A stretch of DNA of 11,005 nucleotides from Clostridiales bacterium. Lineage in GTDB: Bacteria > Bacillota > Clostridia > Saccharofermentanales > UBA5734. Where the stretch lies: contig DOFA01000138.1 in assembly GCA_003532195.1 (NCBI GenBank), forward strand, positions 1 to 11,005, given 5' to 3'. This document shows positions 6,746 to 11,005 of the stretch, in pieces. The position numbers and the translations under genes are program-made. The first letter of the stretch is position 1. Every line of letters begins with the position of its first letter. A model generated the notes under the pieces. It saw only the letters and a list, made by a program, of their open reading frames with translations. It was not told the DNA's origin and made no database searches.

Positions 6746-6758
6746 TCTTTTGCCGGTT

Positions 6759-7511
6759 TTATCGGAAACGCTCCAGCAGGTCCGCGCTCAGGCCAGCGGC
6801 TGAATTCTGGTCCAGGAACAGGCTGGCCGCCGGATGCGTCCGGAGAATCGACGCCGGAACTTGCTCACTGACCGGACTGGCCAGGGTCAGGAGAACCGCG
6901 TCAGCTTTGACGGCATGCGGCACGCTGGATATGATCGCACGGCACTTGAGAATATGGCGCACCGACATGGAGATCGCCTGGGCCGGAACGCTGGCCGGAT
7001 CGGGGAACCAGCCTTCCCGAACCTGCTGATTCTTGCAGGTATCACTCAGGTTAACCACAATATAAGGTTCTTCCGTCATAAAATCCGCCGGCGGATCATT
7101 GAAGGCGATATGGGCGTTTTCACCGATGCCGATCAGGCCCAAGTCGGCCGGGGCTTGGCGGATCACGGCGTTCAGCTGTCGGATATTGGCGGCGGCATCC
7201 CCCTCGCCGTCGACCAGATTGACCGTTTTCAGACTTACCTGGCTGATGAAGCGCTCCAGCAGGTACTTGCGGAAGCTGGCCGGATGGCTGACCGGCAAGC
7301 CGACATATTCATCCAGGTGGAACAGTTCGACCCGGCTCCAGTCAACCGGCTGCTGAATCAGGGCCGCCAGCGTTTCAAACTGGGATTGGCCGGTTGATAG
7401 CACCAGCCGGGCCGTCTCCTGATGCTCCAGGGCCTGATTGAGAATGATGGCTGCCTGCCCGGCGGCAGCCTGGCCCAATTCCTGGGCGGTTTTCAGAACT
7501 TTGACTTGCAT
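6759..7511 (-). CDS. nagB: Glucosamine-6-phosphate deaminase-like protein (NagB family)
   Basis: A 250-residue protein of the NagB/6-phosphogluconolactonase fold, close to the usual length for bacterial NagB. Visible motifs are the phosphate loop LSTGQSQ (38-44), LFHLDEY (63-69; D67 matches E. coli D72) and GIGENAHIAFNDP (128-140; H134 matches H143). NagB converts glucosamine-6-phosphate to fructose-6-phosphate and ammonia in the cytoplasm. Compared with the classical GxGxDGHIAFNEP motif this protein has Asn132 for Asp141 and Asp139 for Glu148. Such changes occur in a NagB-like subgroup, so activity on a related amino-sugar phosphate is possible. ATG at 7511 has AGGAGG (7525 to 7520), eight bases away. 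It lies 56 bp downstream of the second LacI-type gene on the same strand, probably in one transcript, and faces nagA's pathway. Confidence 0.85.
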   Translation of the reverse strand: MQVKVLKTAQELGQAAAGQAAIILNQALEHQETARLVLSTGQSQFETLAALIQQPVDWSRVELFHLDEYVGLPVSHPASFRKYLLERFISQVSLKTVNLVDGEGDAAANIRQLNAVIRQAPADLGLIGIGENAHIAFNDPPADFMTEEPYIVVNLSDTCKNQQVREGWFPDPASVPAQAISMSVRHILKCRAIISSVPHAVKADAVLLTLASPVSEQVPASILRTHPAASLFLDQNSAAGLSADLLERFR

Positions 7512-7528
7512 CGATACTACCTCCTGAA

Positions 7529-7552
7529 TATTGCGGTTGTTATTGCGGTCGT
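7529..7552. repeat. 12-bp tandem repeat in the leader of the nagB-like gene
   Basis: Two adjacent 12-bp units, TATTGCGGTTGT (7529-7540) and TATTGCGGTCGT (7541-7552), differ at one base. They fall in the 56-bp gap between the second LacI-type gene and the nagB-like gene, just upstream (in transcription sense) of its ribosome binding site. A role as a protein site or in mRNA stability is possible but unproven; it may be a simple duplication. Confidence 0.6.
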
Positions 7553-7567
7553 TTTTTGGATCCTGCG

Positions 7568-8644
7568 TTATAGGCGCGCCGGTTCCGGCGGCGCAGCGGT
7601 CTGGCGGACAATCAATTCCGGCTCCAGAAGCGTTGTAACCGGCGGCGGGCGGTACTGCGCCGGGTTGGAGGTTTGCGAAATCTGTCCGCGGACGATCCGG
7701 AAAGCCAAACGACCCATTTCCAGGGCTGGCTGGCGAATTGTCGTTAAAGCCGGCGTTGTCAGGGCGGCAAAGGGCAGGTCGTCAAAGCCGATCACCGATA
7801 CATCCCTGGGAATTTGCAGGCCGGCTTCGTGCAGCTGCTGGAGGATGCCCATGGCCAAAAGGTCGTTGACCACCGCTAAAGCCGTTGGCCTTTGCGGCAG
7901 GGCCAGAAAGCGGCCTGCCAGTTCCCGGCCGGCAGCCAGCTCATAGATCGTCGCCGATTCCTCCTCCTGGCCGGCGACCAGCAGGCACTCGTCCGGCAGT
8001 TCCAGATCGTGCCGGAGCAGCTCCCGGCGAAAGCCTTCGAGCATTTCCCGCCGGCTGCGCCGGTTCAGGGGTGTCGTCAAAAAAGCAATGCGGCGGTGGC
8101 CCAGTCCGGCCAGATACTCGGCTGCCAGCATGCCGCCGCGGATAAAATTGAAACCGACCTGATTACACACCTGACTGTCGATGTTCTGGTCGAAAGCCAC
8201 AATCGCGGTTCCCTGGCGCTGAATCTTCTCCAGCAGGCCCTGATTGTCGCCCAGGCCGGATATGAGAATGCCCGCCGCCTGCTTGCGAATCAGGTTTTCG
8301 ATCGCCGATTTCTCGATTCGCGGATCACGGAAAGAATTGCAGATCAGGATATTGAAATCGGCCTGGCGGGCTTCCAGCTCGACGCCCAGCAGCAGTTGGG
8401 CGTAAAAGGGATTGGAAATCGTCGGTACGATCACGCCGATATCGCGGCTGAACCCCTGGCGAAGCATGCGGCCAATTGCATTGGGCGCATATTCGGCGGC
8501 GGCGGCGGCTTGCAGGATCCGCTGGCGCAGTTCAGGACGAACCGGGTACGGGCTGTTGCTAAGGACACGCGAAACGGTTGCCGGCGAGGTTTCCGCCCGG
8601 TCGGCGATGTCCCTGATTGTAAGCTTTCCGGGAGATTTCGCCAT
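7568..8644 (-). CDS. LacI-family transcriptional regulator of the nagA/nagB genes
   Basis: A 358-residue LacI/GalR-type regulator. Helix-turn-helix at residues 8-30 (LTIRDIADRAETSPATVSRVLSN), hinge helix near 54-64 (PNAIGRMLRQG), then the sugar-binding domain from DIGVIVPTISNPFYAQLL, with GHRRIAFLT and the C-terminal VIGFDDLPFAALTTPALTTIRQP typical of the family. The start is ATG 8644, because AGGAG (8656-8652) lies seven bases upstream; in-frame ATG 8659 and TTG 8662 lack a good site. The gene is divergent from nagA (122 bp between starts) and followed by the nagB-like gene. Its PATVSRVL recognition helix is the kind that binds AAAnCGnTTT-type operators, and exactly such a palindrome (8681-8698) lies in the shared promoter region. 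An amino-sugar phosphate effector is likely but inferred. The C-terminal about 25 residues are Pro-rich and poorly conserved. Confidence 0.93.
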   Translation of the reverse strand: MAKSPGKLTIRDIADRAETSPATVSRVLSNSPYPVRPELRQRILQAAAAAEYAPNAIGRMLRQGFSRDIGVIVPTISNPFYAQLLLGVELEARQADFNILICNSFRDPRIEKSAIENLIRKQAAGILISGLGDNQGLLEKIQRQGTAIVAFDQNIDSQVCNQVGFNFIRGGMLAAEYLAGLGHRRIAFLTTPLNRRSRREMLEGFRRELLRHDLELPDECLLVAGQEEESATIYELAAGRELAGRFLALPQRPTALAVVNDLLAMGILQQLHEAGLQIPRDVSVIGFDDLPFAALTTPALTTIRQPALEMGRLAFRIVRGQISQTSNPAQYRPPPVTTLLEPELIVRQTAAPPEPARL

Positions 8645-8677
8645 TCGGCCGCTCCTCATCAATTCACTTTCAAATCA

Positions 8678-8706
8678 TTTATAGAAATCGATTTCTATGC
8701 TATAAT
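8678..8706 (+). promoter_or_regulatory. nagA promoter
   Basis: TATAAT at 8701-8706 with TTTATA at 8678-8683 (4 of 6 -35 bases), 17-bp spacer. Most of the spacer is occupied by the 18-bp palindrome. The predicted start is near 8713, leaving a leader of about 54 nt before the nagA ATG at 8767, which has GGAGGAAGG at 8755-8763. Confidence 0.65.
8681..8698. promoter_or_regulatory. Perfect 18-bp LacI-type operator between lacI and nagA
   Basis: ATAGAAATCGATTTCTAT is a perfect palindrome with central CG, the form expected for a LacI/GalR-family operator. It fills the gap between the -35 and -10 of nagA, and lies just downstream of the predicted start of the divergent regulator transcript. One bound dimer could therefore repress both directions. 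The adjacent LacI-type gene is the obvious candidate ligand. Confidence 0.8.
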
Positions 8707-8710
8707 CCAA

Positions 8711-8738
8711 ATTATAGAACATATCAAAAAAATTACAA
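8711..8738 (-). promoter_or_regulatory. Promoter for the lacI-nagB transcript
   Basis: On the minus strand TTGTAA (8738 to 8733, 4 of 6 bases) is followed after 16 bp by a perfect TATAAT (8716 to 8711). Its -10 forms a 7-bp inverted repeat with the nagA -10 (CTATAAT at 8700-8706, ATTATAG at 8711-8717), so the two -10 boxes are mirror images four bases apart. The start would be near 8704, immediately upstream of the 18-bp operator. The leader to ATG 8644 is about 60 nt. Confidence 0.5.
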
Positions 8739-8747
8739 GCGCTATTT
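8734..8747 (+). promoter_or_regulatory. Possible cre-like second operator in the nagA leader
   Basis: TACAAGCGCTATTT agrees with the CcpA catabolite site pattern (TGWAARCGYTWNCW) at 11 of 14 positions, including the AARCGYT core. It lies about 20-35 bases after the predicted nagA start, where a bound repressor could act as a roadblock. A single degenerate match is weak evidence. Confidence 0.3.
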
Positions 8748-8766
8748 CGGCAACGGAGGAAGGAAC

Positions 8767-9987
8767 ATGAATCATAAACCTGTTTTGTTGACACATGCCC
8801 GCTGCATTACTCCCGACCGGATCCTGCAGGACAGCTGGCTGCTCCTGGCTGACGGCCGGATCCGGGCTTCAGGCCAGGGCAGCTGGCCGGAGCCGGATAT
8901 CTGCGGCATTGCGGCCGCGGATTGCCAGATTCTCGATCTGGCCGGCTCATTCCTCACTCCGGGCTTCATCGATATCCATACCCACGGCGCCGGCGGCAGC
9001 GACTTCATGGACGGAACAGCCGACGCCTGGAAAACAATCGCCCGGACCCATGCCCGGCATGGCACGACCGCTTTGCTGGCCACCACTTGTGCTTGCCTGC
9101 CAGCGGAGCTTGAGCAAGTTCTGCAAGTCTGGGAGCAATGGCAAACCGGCCCGGATCCGGCAGACCCGGTTACGGCAGCCATTCTCGGGCTGCATCTGGA
9201 AGGCCCCTATTTCGCTCAAGAACAGCGCGGTGCCCAGGATCCGCTTTATATCCGCAATCCGGATCCGGCCGAATATCGCTCCCTGATCGAGCGCTGCCCC
9301 GGCATCCGGCGCTGGAGCACCGCGCCGGAATTGCCCGGCGCCCTGGAATTTGGCGCATATGCCGCTTCCCGCGGAATTTTGGTCTCCATTGCCCATTCGA
9401 ACGCGATATACGCGGAAGTTCTCGCTGCTCTGGACAACGGTTACAGCCTGGCCACCCACCTCTATTCCGGCATGTCCGGCGTGACCCGGCTCAAGGGATT
9501 TCGGCGCGGCGGCGTGATCGAGAGCGCCTTGCTGCTGGATAGCCTGGACGTGGAGATTATCGCCGACGGCTGCCATCTGCCGCCGGAACTGCTGCGATTA
9601 ATTTATAAATGCAAGGGCCCCGGTCACATCGCTTTAATCACCGATTCCATGCGTGCTGCCGGCCAGGATGTTTCGACCAGCATCATGGGCAGCCTGAAGC
9701 AGGGGCAAACCGTGCTGATCCGGGATGGCGTGGCCTGTTTGCCCGATCTCTCGGCTTTCGCCGGCAGTATTGCCACCACCGACCGGCTGCTGCAAACCCT
9801 GTATTTTATGGCGGGAATATCCTTGCCTGATGCCGTGGCCATGCTGACTTATACGCCGGCGCGGCTGCTCCGGATCCAGGACCGCAAGGGCGGCCTGAAA
9901 TCGGGCATGGATGCCGATCTGGCCGTACTGGACCAGGATCTTCAAGTCATCCAGGCCTTTGTCGGCGGGCGGCCGGTTATTTGCTGA
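8767..9987 (+). CDS. nagA: N-acetylglucosamine-6-phosphate deacetylase
   Basis: A 406-residue amidohydrolase that removes the acetyl group from GlcNAc-6-phosphate, giving glucosamine-6-phosphate for NagB. The expected NagA landmarks are present in order: DIHTHGAGG (69-77; metal-type H71, H73), LHLEGPYF (142-149; E145), SIAHSNA (207-213; H210), ATHLYSGMSG (229-238; H231), IADGCHLPPELL (265-276), LITDSMRAAG (290-299; catalytic D293) and the C-terminal GGLKSGMDADLAVLD. The length fits the family, and all metal and catalytic residues appear intact. The LYSGMS form is a variant of the commoner LFNAM. ATG 8767 has GGAGGAAGG (8755-8763) just upstream. The gene is transcribed away from the LacI-type regulator and overlaps the convergent membrane protein gene by 11 bp at its 3' end. 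No terminator is seen. Confidence 0.94.
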   Translation: MNHKPVLLTHARCITPDRILQDSWLLLADGRIRASGQGSWPEPDICGIAAADCQILDLAGSFLTPGFIDIHTHGAGGSDFMDGTADAWKTIARTHARHGTTALLATTCACLPAELEQVLQVWEQWQTGPDPADPVTAAILGLHLEGPYFAQEQRGAQDPLYIRNPDPAEYRSLIERCPGIRRWSTAPELPGALEFGAYAASRGILVSIAHSNAIYAEVLAALDNGYSLATHLYSGMSGVTRLKGFRRGGVIESALLLDSLDVEIIADGCHLPPELLRLIYKCKGPGHIALITDSMRAAGQDVSTSIMGSLKQGQTVLIRDGVACLPDLSAFAGSIATTDRLLQTLYFMAGISLPDAVAMLTYTPARLLRIQDRKGGLKSGMDADLAVLDQDLQVIQAFVGGRPVIC

Positions 9988-10759
9988 GCGTCAGTTCGGC
10001 CGGCTGAGCCGCTTGCGCGCGCTGCAGCTTCCGCCGCTCCAGGATACCCCAGGGCAGGTACTGGATCAGCCAAACCAGAAATAAAAGGCCGGCCATCACG
10101 AACTGATATCCGGGAATGCCGAGAGCCTCGCCGATCGGCTTGAGCGAGCTTTCTCCAGGTACATAATTCAGATAGAGGTAATTGCTGCCGATGAGCGCGT
10201 TGAGCAGGACATCGACCGCCGCGATCAGCAACACGAGGGAAAAGACGCGGGGCAGGCGACGCCAGTCCGGACGGAAGCCGTCGCCCCAGATCCAGATTGC
10301 CGGCAGCAATATCAGGATCAGGTGCGCCGCTAAAAATTGCAGATAGTAAAAATGCCAGAAAGGATAGGGTCCCATGGTCGGCAGCAGGAAGGAGACCAAT
10401 CCGCCGGAAAGTCCGCAGGCATAACCGAATTCCTTGAGAAAAGTGCTGCCGCTGAGGATCGCCGCCAGCTCAAGAAAGGCGGTCAGGTTGCACAGTTGCA
10501 GCGGCAGCATTTCAACGACATCATAATGGCCCAGGATGGCAAACCAGGTCCAGCGGACGAAATAGCCGCCGGTCATCAGGAGCGCGAGCGTTAATTGGAG
10601 CCGCCACTGAGCCTGCTTGGAAAGCCGGCGGTAAACCAGGACGGAAAGAACAATCAATGCGAGCGAACCGGCGAGCCAGGCCAGATGCGTCGGATCGTAA
10701 AGCGCAACGCCGCTGCCAGCCGGCAAATCTGTCTGATAGGACCAGAAATATTGCCACAT
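9977..10759 (-). CDS. YwaF-family integral membrane protein (TIGR02206)
   Basis: A 260-residue polytopic membrane protein of the YwaF/TIGR02206 family, whose function is unknown. Family features are LPLQLCNL (85-92), FGYACGLSGG (111-120), HFYYLQFLAAH (136-146) and about six to seven hydrophobic segments (roughly 25-43, 54-72, 93-104, 112-128, 137-158, 171-190, 217-235). The short C-terminal tail after about 238 is charged and cytoplasmic in appearance. ATG 10759 is chosen over an upstream in-frame start at 10879 because AGGAGG (10773-10768) lies eight bases before it, and the upstream 40 residues are Arg-rich and overlap the hexokinase gene. It sits 53 bp after the hexokinase stop on the same strand, possibly in one transcript, and its 3' end overlaps nagA. 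Confidence 0.85.
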   Translation of the reverse strand: MWQYFWSYQTDLPAGSGVALYDPTHLAWLAGSLALIVLSVLVYRRLSKQAQWRLQLTLALLMTGGYFVRWTWFAILGHYDVVEMLPLQLCNLTAFLELAAILSGSTFLKEFGYACGLSGGLVSFLLPTMGPYPFWHFYYLQFLAAHLILILLPAIWIWGDGFRPDWRRLPRVFSLVLLIAAVDVLLNALIGSNYLYLNYVPGESSLKPIGEALGIPGYQFVMAGLLFLVWLIQYLPWGILERRKLQRAQAAQPAELTLSK

Positions 10760-10798
10760 AAGATAATCCTCCTGAACTGGGGCCAGGAAATGTACCCG

Positions 10799-10822
10799 GC
10801 AGGCCGATGCTGTCAGGCCTGC
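10799..10822 (-). repeat. Inverted repeat at the hexokinase stop codon
   Basis: GCAGGCC (10799-10805) and GGCCTGC (10816-10822) form a perfect 7-bp GC-rich stem with a 10-base loop containing the hexokinase TGA. No T run follows on the minus strand, so it is not a classical intrinsic terminator. It might tune expression of the downstream membrane protein gene or protect mRNA. Confidence 0.35.
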
Positions 10823-11005
10823 AATCCGGCGGCGGCGGAGCCGATCAGGTTGCCGTTTTCGGTTTTGACGAACTCGCAATACAGGCCTTTTTGTTCGTTA
10901 ATCTGGGTTTTGACATAGAAATTCAGTTTGTCACGGAACAATTTGGATTTATAGAAGGTCGATCCATCAGCGGTGATGCAAACCGGCCGGCAGGGATTGG
11001 CGGCG
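10813..11005 (-). CDS. Hexokinase family protein, C-terminal fragment (partial at window edge)
   Basis: The last 63 codons of a minus-strand gene that runs off the right edge, ending at TGA 10815-10813. The translation contains PVCITADGSTFYKSKLF, then KLNFYVKTQINEQKGLYCEFVK and ends ENGNLIGSAAAGLQA. The ITADGSTFY motif, the YxxEFV strand and the GSAxAGL end are those of the C-terminus of actin-fold hexokinases of the eukaryotic-like family, also found in Clostridia. Hexokinase phosphorylates glucose (sometimes glucosamine or GlcNAc) with ATP in the cytoplasm. Placed beside nagA and a GH116 enzyme, it could phosphorylate the sugar they release. The ATP-binding N-terminal part is not visible, so substrate range cannot be judged. 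Confidence 0.7.
   Translation of the reverse strand, partial: AANPCRPVCITADGSTFYKSKLFRDKLNFYVKTQINEQKGLYCEFVKTENGNLIGSAAAGLQA

Noticed and set aside
6746..6758. Bidirectional terminator between the first LacI-type gene and the nagB-like gene
   Set aside because: The 13-bp gap and its surroundings show no GC-rich stem with flanking T/A runs.
7892..8770. 292-codon plus-strand frame opposite the second LacI-type gene
   Set aside because: It runs antisense through the regulator and across its promoter and operator; no family features or start signals.
10760..10879. 40-residue N-terminal extension of the YwaF-type protein
   Set aside because: It is Arg-rich, overlaps the hexokinase gene and includes the AGGAGG site of the better start at 10759.

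Overview
The window looks like a chromosomal segment of a fairly GC-rich anaerobic member of the Bacillota, probably Clostridia. This is inferred from the near-universal AGGAGG-type ribosome binding sites, consensus sigma-A promoters, two LacI-type regulators, and families common in that group (DUF1848, YwaF-type membrane protein, a hexokinase of the eukaryotic-like family, GH116). No rRNA, tRNA, CRISPR array, phage genes or insertion sequence was seen.

Layout. Positions 1-199 hold the probable start of a divergent minus-strand gene and its promoter. 200-1084 (+) is a DUF1848 protein with a C-terminal cysteine cluster. 1180-2415 (+) is a membrane-bound family 2 glycosyltransferase with its own -10 box. 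2471-2981 (+) is an AT-rich Phd/YefM-RelE/ParE toxin-antitoxin pair whose toxin lacks the usual C-terminus. 3067-5727 (+) is an 886-residue GH116 glycoside hydrolase, followed 1 bp later by its LacI-type regulator (5729-6745, +). These two run from a textbook sigma-A promoter (2971-2999) followed by a long palindrome (3003-3028). Convergent to them are a NagB-like deaminase (6759-7511, -) and, upstream of it on the same strand, a second LacI-type regulator (7568-8644, -). Divergent from that regulator is nagA (8767-9987, +), with an 18-bp perfect palindrome in the shared promoter region. nagA converges with, and overlaps by 11 bp, a YwaF-type membrane protein (9977-10759, -). Upstream of that on the minus strand is the C-terminal end of a hexokinase, cut by the window edge.

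How it fits together (inference). The right two thirds is a small regulon for amino-sugar and glucoside use. A cytoplasmic GH116 enzyme would release glucose or N-acetylglucosamine from imported glycosides. A sugar kinase would phosphorylate the product. NagA would deacetylate GlcNAc-6-phosphate, and NagB would deaminate glucosamine-6-phosphate to fructose-6-phosphate. Two LacI-type repressors with different recognition helices appear to act through two clearly different operators. No transporter is visible in the window. The most useful leads are the two regulator/operator pairs, the possibility that this GH116 is an N-acetylglucosaminidase, and the toxin-antitoxin module whose 3' end has become the promoter of the hydrolase operon.
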